Origin: RGIG8782 sp017475895 | GTDB lineage: Bacteria > Pseudomonadota > Alphaproteobacteria > Rickettsiales > UBA1997 | DNA: 5,735 nucleotides | Direction of reading: 5' to 3' | Assembly (NCBI GenBank): GCA_947167315.1 | Contig: CAMVHP010000055.1 | Location: 1 to 5,735, forward strand | In this document: piece after piece, positions 1 to 5,735 of the stretch | How positions within the stretch are numbered: position 1 is the stretch's first letter | Layout of the letters: every line of letters begins with the position of its first letter | Notes under the pieces: generated by a model | The model's database searches: none | The model's input: the letters and a program-made list of their open reading frames with translations, nothing else | What the model was told of the DNA's origin: nothing | Position numbers and translations under genes: made by a program

Positions 1-31
1 TATTTATTGATTCCAATTCTTGCTTTCGCAT
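1..31 (-). other. Open reading frame running off the window edge, unassigned
   Basis: Past the end of the comEC fragment, the frame one base downstream of the comEC frame is open from about position 110 to the window edge. From position 31 it reads MRKQELESIN. The residues before that ATG (KVEKLKLTDENLDE) are also hydrophilic and protein-like, and a TTG at 84-86 could be an alternative start. No Shine-Dalgarno sequence precedes either codon. The peptide is charged and probably helical, and does not resemble the part of ComEC expected here. It could be the start of another gene, the far side of a rearrangement, or a chance open frame: at this base composition an open run of roughly 28 codons is not rare. 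I do not recognise a family. Confidence 0.25.
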
Positions 32-56
32 TTCGTCTAAATTTTCGTCGGTTAAT

Positions 57-578
57 TTAAGTTTTTCGACTTTTTCCAAAAATTTTTTCTTTATAATTTT
101 TTAGTTTTATTTGTAATTTACTTGGAATGTTTTTGATTTCTTTATTATTTCTTTTGATTTTGTATATTTTAACAACAATATCTCTGCTGTATCCTCCTTT
201 GTATTTTTTATTTATTATTTCCTTTTCTATTTTACCATAAATTTTTACTTCGCCCAGTGGATAATCTATCATGTTGTAGTTATGGTTATTTATGAAGTAA
301 TAGGTTCTGATGTATCCTAGTAGTACGAATATAAGCGATATGTTTATTAATCTTAAACAGTATAATTTTTTGTTTAGTATAAACAGAAGAAGCAGAAATA
401 TTTCTATCAATAGAATTGGATGATAAAAATTAAAACTACTGTCACAAAATCCAAGCAGTATACCAACAACAAAAAACACCGACAACCACAGCACGTAGTT
501 GTCTTTTTCGGCAATAAAACTGTTAGTTACATATTCAAAGAAAGATTTTATTTTATCAAGAAAAATCTTAATCCTCAT
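57..578 (-). CDS. comEC: ComEC/Rec2-like competence protein, N-terminal fragment only (possible pseudogene)
   Basis: The 173-residue product resembles the start of ComEC, the inner-membrane channel that carries single-stranded DNA into the cytoplasm. Visible features are a basic amphipathic start, three hydrophobic segments at about residues 28-45, 52-68 and 73-95, and then a hydrophilic strand-rich stretch (about 105-160, including GEVKIYGKIEKEI) like the N-terminal soluble domain (DUF4131) of ComEC. Full-length family members are usually about 650-800 residues, with a multi-helix Competence domain and often a metallo-hydrolase domain; neither is present here. The frame stops at 57-59, and the sequence beyond it does not read as ComEC in any frame. 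The ATG overlaps the end of the upstream barrel gene by 11 bases and has no clear Shine-Dalgarno sequence, so translational coupling is plausible. The family call rests on the arrangement of the N-terminal region, since the diagnostic domains are absent. The fragment is probably not functional as a channel. Confidence 0.7.
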   Translation of the reverse strand: MRIKIFLDKIKSFFEYVTNSFIAEKDNYVLWLSVFFVVGILLGFCDSSFNFYHPILLIEIFLLLLFILNKKLYCLRLINISLIFVLLGYIRTYYFINNHNYNMIDYPLGEVKIYGKIEKEIINKKYKGGYSRDIVVKIYKIKRNNKEIKNIPSKLQIKLKNYKEKIFGKSRKT

Positions 579-1737
579 TAAAATTTATCATGTACGATAG
601 TCTTACTCCAAAGGCATCAGATTTGAATGATGTTTTTTTGGTTGAAGTAACTTTATATGCTTCTTTTTCTGAATACTTTGAAACATCTAACATTATACCG
701 TTGTTAAACTTATAGCCAATACCAAACTGTGCTAAATAACTTTTATAGTCTTTAAAATGTTTTTCCTTATCAAATTTTGCTGAATAGGAAGCTATTAAAT
801 TCCAATTGTTGTAAACCACCGGCAACCTTACGGTTAGGAAGTGCATATCTCTATCCTCATTACCTCTATAATTTTTTATAAGACTATATTCTGCAAATGG
901 AATAAAGCCGAAACTATCCTCACTTTCCTCTATTAGTCTTTCTATTCCCACTACGTAACCTTTTTCCGATACTCCGTTTCTATCACTTGCTTTCATTCTT
1001 CTAATACCTAAATTTACTCTATAGTCGCTTACAGCAAAGTCGGCTGATACAGAAAAGTTCTCTAAGTTTCTTTTGTCACCAACCATATTATCTTCCTTAT
1101 ATTTACCTCTGTTATCAAAAAGACTTCTGCTTAAAAAACTATCATCGTTGTAGAAGAAATTACCTCTTAATGTAAACATAGGCAATGTCATGGCAACATA
1201 GAAACCTAATTTTTCAGTTAATTCGTATTCTTCCGCAATCTTTGTTCCAAAAATTGGATGGTACTTTGATTTATCATATGCTTTTCCAAAACTTGGATTA
1301 AATTTACCTAAACCAAACAAGAATTCTTCTTCCTTATACTCGAAGGCTAATTCTTCAAAAACTAAATCGTATTTGTTGAAATAGTTTTTTCTTCTAAAAT
1401 AATCCTCTTTACCGTAGTAATCATTGTCAACATTGTTTATACTGGTCATTCTATCCATGAATGGTCTGATTATGGTTCCGGTTTTTATTGAAAAATTGTT
1501 AAACAAATGAATATTTATGTCTCCTTCTATTTGCAGATATGACATTGTGTCTTTGTCATCATATAATTTGTTTCCGTCGTCTCTGGAGTCTAATTTTGAA
1601 AAATTGTATTCTCCTAGAACATTACCGGTTATATATGGAAAATAATAACTTTCTTTCTTTTCAACGCCAAGTGCAAGACTAGAAAAGGAAAAGCTGAGTC
1701 CTAATATTAAGACTGATAATTTATTTACTTTTTTCAT
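568..1737 (-). CDS. Predicted outer-membrane beta-barrel protein (porin-like), uncharacterised
   Basis: The 389-residue product starts with a typical signal peptide: a lysine-rich start (MKKVNK), a hydrophobic core, and small residues near SSLALG at about 19-24. The rest is made of alternating short strands rich in Tyr, Phe and Gly, separated by charged loops, and ends in a strand (FGVRLSYMINF) followed by NED. This is the pattern of an outer-membrane beta-barrel, although most barrels end exactly on the aromatic residue. A distinctive central block contains EELAFEYKEEEFLFGLGKFN and then PSFGKAYD, followed by FGTKIAEEYELTEKLGF (about residues 128-179). I believe similar blocks occur in uncharacterised alphaproteobacterial outer-membrane proteins, but I cannot name the family. 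An in-frame ATG at 1792-1794 would add 19 residues (MILLFYYKNK onward) ahead of the signal peptide, so the start at 1735-1737 is preferred. Its ribosome binding site is weak. The stop codon lies inside the start region of comEC. Transport substrate is unknown. Confidence 0.72.
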   Translation of the reverse strand: MKKVNKLSVLILGLSFSFSSLALGVEKKESYYFPYITGNVLGEYNFSKLDSRDDGNKLYDDKDTMSYLQIEGDINIHLFNNFSIKTGTIIRPFMDRMTSINNVDNDYYGKEDYFRRKNYFNKYDLVFEELAFEYKEEEFLFGLGKFNPSFGKAYDKSKYHPIFGTKIAEEYELTEKLGFYVAMTLPMFTLRGNFFYNDDSFLSRSLFDNRGKYKEDNMVGDKRNLENFSVSADFAVSDYRVNLGIRRMKASDRNGVSEKGYVVGIERLIEESEDSFGFIPFAEYSLIKNYRGNEDRDMHFLTVRLPVVYNNWNLIASYSAKFDKEKHFKDYKSYLAQFGIGYKFNNGIMLDVSKYSEKEAYKVTSTKKTSFKSDAFGVRLSYMINFNED

Positions 1738-1854
1738 TTTTTCATACCATTTTATTATTATTTGTTTGTTTTTGTAGTAAAATAATAATATCAAACCACC
1801 AAATTTTTATAAATATTGTTTCTAAACATGACCACTTCGTTTACTACTCTGCCT

Positions 1855-1882
1855 ACAATATAATAATTTTGTTTAAAATCAA
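1855..1882 (-). promoter_or_regulatory. Candidate sigma-70 promoter for the outer-membrane protein gene
   Basis: On the minus strand, TTGATT (1877-1882) is followed after 16 bases by TATTGT (1855-1860). Each hexamer matches the sigma-70 consensus at four of six positions, and this would give a leader of roughly 110 bases before the barrel ATG at 1737. The site lies in the only long gap (1738-1902) between genes of the window. Such AT-rich DNA produces promoter-like hexamers by chance, so this is only a candidate. Confidence 0.3.
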
Positions 1883-1901
1883 TAAAAAATGCATTTAAAC
1901 A
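1870..1901 (-). repeat. Inverted repeat just after metG, not a clear terminator
   Basis: Directly after the metG stop codon the minus strand reads TGTTTAAA (1894-1901), a 16-base loop, and TTTAAACA (1870-1877), a perfect 8-base stem. Only two of the pairs are G-C and no T-run follows on the minus strand, so it does not fit an intrinsic terminator. The downstream arm overlaps the candidate -35 hexamer. It could be a weak 3' end structure, an operator, or chance in AT-rich DNA. Confidence 0.25.
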
Positions 1902-1902
1902 C

Positions 1903-3618
1903 CTATATTTTTTGTAATCTAGGGAAAAAACCCACAGGTTCACTGATGGTTATATTCTTTATTAAACATTTTTCATCATATAGGCTTTTAAATGTTCTAT
2001 TTTCAACCTGTAAAAAGTCTAAAATCTTTTTGGCGGTATACGGACATATAATTTGCATCAAAATTGCAATTTTTCTTATGTTTTCAACCTCCGTAAACAG
2101 AACCTGTTTCATTTCATCGATTTTATTTTCTTTTTTTAACGTCCACGGAGCCATTTTTTCCATATAGTCATTGGATTCATTTGATATATCCAATATCAGT
2201 TCCTTATAGCCCAGAAAATCAAAAACATTAATTGTTCCTTTTTCTATTTTGTCTTTGATTTTTTCTACTCTATTAATTTCACCAATGCCGTTGCAATCAA
2301 TTTTACCACCAAGGTTTTTATAGATCATAGATAAAACCCTTTGAATTAAGTTACCGATGTTATTGGCCAATTCAGCATTAATCTTATCAACAAGTTTTGC
2401 TCTTGAATAGTCTCCATCATTTCCAAACGGCATTTCAAATGGTAAAAAATATTTCAGATAATCAATGGCTACATCTTTTTCAATTTTAAAATCGTTCATT
2501 AGCCATTCAACTTCGTTTTCTGCGTCTACAACATTTCCAAAGGATTTTGACATTTTTTTACCTTCACTAATCCAAAATCCATGCGCAAACATTGTTTTTG
2601 GTAGTATATTGTCCTTCAATATGTTTTTTACTGTTATGTTACCAATTTCTTTTCTGCTATATTTTGTGGCAATTAAAAATGCTGGCCAATAGACGGAGTG
2701 AAATCTAATTATATCTTTGCCCAATACATGTATAACATCAGCATTATTCCAAAACCTATCTATAATTCCGCGATCTTCAAGAGCTGATTGATAGTTAAAC
2801 AAAGCATCTAGCCACACATAAATTACATGTTTTTCTTCATCTTTTGTGTCGTCTTTCCAAGTGTCGTAATCGCTCAGTAGTTCTTTTCCATCGCAATCAC
2901 ACGGTATTTTTATTCCCCAAGAAAAAGTGTTTCTGGAAATGGATAAATCCTTTAGAAAACCCTTAACGTAACTACCTTTTTCTATTTCTTTTATGCTATT
3001 GCCACCAACAAACGCTATAATTTCGTTTTTTCTAACCTCAGGCTGTACAAAATCCTTATTTTTATACAGTTCCAGTAGTATCTGTTGAAATTCGCTCAAC
3101 CTAAAGAAATAGCCTTCCTCTTCCCTCCATTCTACGGTTTTTCCAAGTGTTGTTTTAAACGTTCCATCCTCTTGTTTTACTAAATCATCTTCAGTATAGT
3201 ACGCCTCATCGCTTACACAATACCAACCCTTATACTTATCCTTATACAACCAATCGTTTTCCACTAGTTTTCTCCATATTTTTTGGACAAAAACTGTATG
3301 TCTTTTTTCTGTTGTCCTTATGAAATCATTGTTTGTGAATTTCATAAAGTCAGCTACGTTCCTAAATATTTGTGATATTTTGTCGGTAAATTCCTGTTCC
3401 TGCAATCCAGCTTTTTCTGCGGACTGTTGAATTTTTTGTCCGTGCTCATCTGTGCCGGTTAGAAAATAGGTATCAATTCCATTTAACCTATAAAATCTGG
3501 CCATTATGTCCGCCATCAAAGTTGCGTAAACACTTCCTAGATGTGGTTTTGAATTTATATAGTAGATGGGTGTTGTTATAAATTTACTTCTTTTTGTTAT
3601 TTTATTTCTTTCGTCCAT
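1903..3618 (-). CDS. metG: Methionine--tRNA ligase (methionyl-tRNA synthetase)
   Basis: This cytoplasmic class Ia aminoacyl-tRNA synthetase joins methionine to tRNA-Met using ATP. The 571-residue product has the whole expected order: TTPIYYINSKPHLGS with the HIGH-type signature as HLGS (26-29), TGTDEHG (54-60), YVWLDAL (267-273), VLGKDIIRFHSVYWPAF (298-314) and KMSKS (355-359), then the helical anticodon-binding domain and a normal carboxy end. The connective region reads GWYCVSDEAYYTEDDL (131-146) without paired CxxC motifs, so this is the zinc-less form typical of alphaproteobacteria. There is no C-terminal tRNA-binding EMAP/Trbp111 domain. The protein is longer than the roughly 510-550 residues usual for this form because of apparent insertions near 205-218, 240-262 and 322-341. 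The start overlaps rsfS by 22 bases and follows GGAGGAG at 3621-3627, the clearest Shine-Dalgarno in the window. No other in-frame ATG lies before the catalytic core. Confidence 0.97.
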   Translation of the reverse strand: MDERNKITKRSKFITTPIYYINSKPHLGSVYATLMADIMARFYRLNGIDTYFLTGTDEHGQKIQQSAEKAGLQEQEFTDKISQIFRNVADFMKFTNNDFIRTTEKRHTVFVQKIWRKLVENDWLYKDKYKGWYCVSDEAYYTEDDLVKQEDGTFKTTLGKTVEWREEEGYFFRLSEFQQILLELYKNKDFVQPEVRKNEIIAFVGGNSIKEIEKGSYVKGFLKDLSISRNTFSWGIKIPCDCDGKELLSDYDTWKDDTKDEEKHVIYVWLDALFNYQSALEDRGIIDRFWNNADVIHVLGKDIIRFHSVYWPAFLIATKYSRKEIGNITVKNILKDNILPKTMFAHGFWISEGKKMSKSFGNVVDAENEVEWLMNDFKIEKDVAIDYLKYFLPFEMPFGNDGDYSRAKLVDKINAELANNIGNLIQRVLSMIYKNLGGKIDCNGIGEINRVEKIKDKIEKGTINVFDFLGYKELILDISNESNDYMEKMAPWTLKKENKIDEMKQVLFTEVENIRKIAILMQIICPYTAKKILDFLQVENRTFKSLYDEKCLIKNITISEPVGFFPRLQKI

Positions 3619-3926
3619 AACTCCTCCAGCTTATATTCCTGCCGTGCCTCTTCGGTAAAAATGTTTACAAAAATATCATTTAGGTCTAGCAGTACCCAAC
3701 CGCTCGATTTACCCTCCGCTTTGTTTGGTATCGTTTCAAATGTCTCTTTTAGTTTGCTTCTTAGGTTGTGTATTGTAGAATCAGCATGTTTTGTACTTGT
3801 GGCTGTACCTATTATCATTAGTTTTGTTATAGTTGTTTTTTTACTAACGTCTATTGTTGTTATATCACTTATTTTCGAATTATCTAGAAATTCAATTATA
3901 AATTTTTTTAGTTTTTCTAAATCCAT
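3597..3926 (-). CDS. rsfS: Ribosomal silencing factor RsfS (RsfA/Iojap family)
   Basis: RsfS binds protein uL14 (L14) of the large ribosomal subunit and blocks joining with the small subunit, lowering translation during starvation or stationary phase. The 109-residue product has the family length and layout: an amino-terminal helix; a strand ending in IGTATSTKHADS (39-50), the counterpart of the usual GTSxRH motif; then EGKSSGWVLLDLNDIFVNIF (71-90), and the terminal REY/LExLW signature (RQEYKLEELW, 95-104). Two positions depart from the usual DYGDVxVHxF form: Gly is Asn at 83, and the His is Asn at 88. The gene begins 18 bases after mraY and its last 22 bases overlap metG, so it is probably cotranscribed with both. 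It is often found beside nadD, obg or rlmH in other bacteria; none of those is here. Confidence 0.95.
   Translation of the reverse strand: MDLEKLKKFIIEFLDNSKISDITTIDVSKKTTITKLMIIGTATSTKHADSTIHNLRSKLKETFETIPNKAEGKSSGWVLLDLNDIFVNIFTEEARQEYKLEELWTKEIK
3621..3627 (-). promoter_or_regulatory. Shine-Dalgarno sequence for metG inside rsfS
   Basis: The minus strand reads GGAGGAG here, two bases before the metG ATG at 3616-3618 (four bases when measured from the GGAGG core). It lies in the last codons of rsfS and supports this ATG as the metG start. The same bases encode the Glu-Glu of the conserved LEELW motif of RsfS, so part of the match is also constrained by that protein. Confidence 0.65.
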
Positions 3927-3944
3927 AACTAAACCATTTTTTTG

Positions 3945-4964
3945 TTACATAAAAAATAAAATTGTTGCCAACAGACAACAGCAGAAAGAAAATAGCCACA
4001 TGACTATTACTATTTTCCTTTCACTCCAGTTACACTTTTCTAGATGGTGATGAAATGGCGCCATTTTAAATAACTTTTTTTGTCCGTGTGTAACTATGTA
4101 GCACAAAACTTGCAGGATAGTAGATACTATTTCAACCACAAAAAGAATTGACATTATACCATACAATACCTCAACTTTTAGTAGTATTGCTATGTAACAC
4201 AGTAGAGCACCAGACATTAAGCTTCCTACATCTCCCATAAATATCTTTGCTGGATTTCTGTTGTAACACACGAGAAAACAGGCAAAGGATGTTGCTGTGC
4301 TGGTTAATACTATTATAATATCATGCAACAGCCCATAGTCTAATGTTATTTTGGAAAAATGATAACCATTCATCATCAGTACTGAAAATAATATAAGTGT
4401 TAAAGATATAAAAACAATCGGTAATGATAGTAAACCATCTAATCCGTCCGTTATGTTTGTGGCATTAGAGGATCCGCAAATTATTAAAACATATATAGGA
4501 GCTATCAGTACACAAAAATTTAACTCAAAATTGAAAAACGGTAAATGTATTTGATGGTTTAGATAATCTGTATTTTGTGATACCATGTACAGCACGCAGG
4601 CTGATGTTACTAGCAGTTGCAACACTAGTTTTTTTGCTCCGGCAAATCCGTCGGTATTTTTAAAAAATACCTTTACGACGTCATCCAAAAGACCAATTAT
4701 AGAAAATGTTAAAATTATACAGATTGCTATTTGTACATAGGGCGAAGCTAAGTTACAAAACAATAGTATGTTGGTCAATATGGATATTGTTATAACAATT
4801 CCCCCCATGGTGGGAGTTTTTGCCTTTTTCAGAAGATGAAATTTCGGACCATCTGTTCTTATGGGTTGAAATTCTTGGTATTTGTTCAGTAGAAAAATCA
4901 GGTATTTTATACCAAAAAAAGATATTAAGAAAGATAGAAAACAACTTCCCAATATAGCATTCAT
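3945..4964 (-). CDS. mraY: Phospho-N-acetylmuramoyl-pentapeptide-transferase (MraY)
   Basis: MraY transfers phospho-MurNAc-pentapeptide from UDP to undecaprenyl phosphate in the inner membrane, giving lipid I, the first membrane step of peptidoglycan synthesis. The 339-residue product has about ten hydrophobic segments and all main signatures: TPTMGG (50-55), LLDDVVKV (92-99, with the Asp pair 94-95 and Lys98), NATNITDGLDGL (167-178), FMGDVGSL (242-249, Asp245) and MAPFHHHLE (301-309, His305-307). These cover the Mg-binding and catalytic residues known for the family, so the enzyme should be active. The amino terminus is about 20-25 residues shorter than in E. coli MraY: the protein opens directly in the first membrane helix. 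No better upstream start is visible, because only 31 bases separate it from the preceding gene. It lacks a visible Shine-Dalgarno sequence. The usual mur/fts cluster partners (murF, murD, ftsW) are not next to it. Confidence 0.97.
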   Translation of the reverse strand: MNAILGSCFLSFLISFFGIKYLIFLLNKYQEFQPIRTDGPKFHLLKKAKTPTMGGIVITISILTNILLFCNLASPYVQIAICIILTFSIIGLLDDVVKVFFKNTDGFAGAKKLVLQLLVTSACVLYMVSQNTDYLNHQIHLPFFNFELNFCVLIAPIYVLIICGSSNATNITDGLDGLLSLPIVFISLTLILFSVLMMNGYHFSKITLDYGLLHDIIIVLTSTATSFACFLVCYNRNPAKIFMGDVGSLMSGALLCYIAILLKVEVLYGIMSILFVVEIVSTILQVLCYIVTHGQKKLFKMAPFHHHLEKCNWSERKIVIVMWLFSFCCCLLATILFFM

Positions 4965-4995
4965 TTTTTTAAAAATTATTGTAAATAACTAGTAA

Positions 4996-5640
4996 CTACA
5001 GTATACAAATGGATTTTATAAAATCAATAATTACTTTTTCCTCTTCATTGTTTATTGTGTGTGACATCCCGTTAATTGTTTTTGTTTTTAAATCGAAATC
5101 TAACATTTTTAATATTTTTTCACCATATAAAAAGTATTCATAGGGAACAACTTTATCGTCAGTGCCATGTATCATTAAAATTTTTTGTTTTGTTTTTAAA
5201 TTATTTTTTAGTGTTTGTGGTGTTTCCGGTAACACTCCGGACAGAACTATAACTCCGGCAAGTTTTTTAGCTAGCCTTACTCCGGTATGTAGAACCATGC
5301 TTGCTCCCTGTGAAAAACCCAATAGGAATATGTGATCATAGTCAATATTAAGTCTTTTTGACTGTTCCTCAATAAAATTTTCTAAAATCTTGTAGTTATC
5401 TTTTATGGTTAACATTACGGAAGCTGGACTTGTATCTATCAATGAAAACCACTGATAACCTTTGCCACTGTCACATTTAAATGGTGCCTCAACGGATATG
5501 TAGTGTATATTATCCAATTCATTACCAAAAGCATCAGATAATGCCATTAAATCTTCTTTGTTGCTGCCCCAACCGTGCAACATTATTAGTAGATATGGAT
5601 TTGTTGTATTTTTAGGTCTTTTTTCGATAAAATTTAACAT
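4996..5640 (-). CDS. Alpha/beta-hydrolase, phospholipase/carboxylesterase family
   Basis: The 214-residue product fits the phospholipase/carboxylesterase family (Pfam Abhydrolase_2), serine hydrolases that cleave short acyl esters, lysophospholipids or protein-linked acyl groups. The fold markers are in order: LHGWGSNKEDL (21-31, oxyanion-hole region), YQWFSL (62-67), the nucleophile elbow GFSQG with Ser110, HGTDDKVVP (158-166) with the acid Asp162, and GMSHT with His194. The full catalytic triad and normal length (about 210-220 residues) suggest a working cytoplasmic enzyme; there is no signal peptide. The start is the first ATG of the frame and the product aligns well from there, but no Shine-Dalgarno sequence is visible. 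The gene is the first of the run in this window, with 31 bases to mraY. Its real substrate cannot be told from sequence, and a link to envelope lipid turnover is only suggested by the neighbour. Confidence 0.92.
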   Translation of the reverse strand: MLNFIEKRPKNTTNPYLLIMLHGWGSNKEDLMALSDAFGNELDNIHYISVEAPFKCDSGKGYQWFSLIDTSPASVMLTIKDNYKILENFIEEQSKRLNIDYDHIFLLGFSQGASMVLHTGVRLAKKLAGVIVLSGVLPETPQTLKNNLKTKQKILMIHGTDDKVVPYEYFLYGEKILKMLDFDLKTKTINGMSHTINNEEEKVIIDFIKSICIL

Positions 5641-5735
5641 ATTACAGTAAAAACTTAATTATTTATAGACTATTAAATTATTTATAAAAGTAAACATTTA
5701 TTAAATTTTTATAATTACTTTCCATTAATAATTCA

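Noticed and set aside
80..95. Programmed ribosomal frameshift at the A/T run near the end of comEC
   Set aside because: The run does not fit the X-XXY-YYZ slippery pattern in the comEC frame, the shift needed is +1, and the shifted product does not continue ComEC.
1738..1794. Upstream in-frame ATG that would lengthen the barrel protein by 19 residues
   Set aside because: It would put MILLFYYKNKQIIIKWYEK ahead of a well-formed signal peptide, and the downstream ATG fits export far better.
1889..2167. Plus-strand open frame of 92 codons opposite the end of metG
   Set aside because: It is antisense to the well-supported metG carboxy-terminal region, has no family resemblance or ribosome site, and follows from low stop density opposite a coding frame.
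2465..2692. Plus-strand open frame of 75 codons inside metG
   Set aside because: It is antisense to the KMSKS region of metG and has no independent support.
3661..4050. Plus-strand open frame of 129 codons opposite rsfS and the end of mraY
   Set aside because: Both genes beneath it are clear and complete. Its Ser/Phe/Val-rich content is what the reverse of such genes gives.
4753..4944. Second minus-strand frame of 63 codons inside mraY
   Set aside because: It overlaps the conserved mraY amino-terminal half out of frame and looks like a shadow.
5657..5686. Eleven-base direct repeat AATTATTTATA (5657-5667 and 5676-5686) and -10-like sequences upstream of the hydrolase gene
   Set aside because: The repeat is almost all A/T in a very AT-rich gap and no convincing -35 hexamer is spaced correctly, so neither a promoter nor a protein-binding site can be claimed.

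Overview
The window is AT-rich DNA from a bacterium with very compact, one-directional gene order. The base composition, the alphaproteobacterial-type methionyl-tRNA synthetase (no zinc-knuckle cysteines) and the general look of the proteins suggest an intracellular or host-associated alphaproteobacterium, perhaps Rickettsiales-like. This is an inference from style; no marker here fixes the lineage.

All six genes lie on the minus strand, so transcription runs from high to low coordinates. In that order they are: an alpha/beta-hydrolase of the phospholipase/carboxylesterase family (4996-5640); mraY, which makes lipid I of peptidoglycan (3945-4964); rsfS, the ribosomal silencing factor (3597-3926); metG, methionyl-tRNA synthetase (1903-3618, overlapping rsfS by 22 bases); an uncharacterised predicted outer-membrane beta-barrel protein with a signal peptide (568-1737); and the first 173 codons of a comEC-like competence gene (57-578, overlapping the barrel gene by 11 bases). 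The spacings from the hydrolase to metG are 31, 18 and -22 bases, which suggests one transcription unit. The 165-base gap before the barrel gene is the only sizeable internal gap and holds a possible promoter.

Functionally the group is mostly housekeeping: envelope synthesis (MraY), translation (MetG) and translational silencing (RsfS), followed by two envelope proteins. The genes do not form a recognisable dedicated pathway, and the order looks like the reshuffled synteny common in reduced genomes.

I see no tRNA, rRNA, CRISPR array, insertion sequence or obvious novel multi-gene system. The points most worth a second look are the abrupt end of comEC near the window edge with a different open frame running beyond it, the three apparent insertions in MetG, the short amino terminus of MraY, and the unassigned barrel protein.
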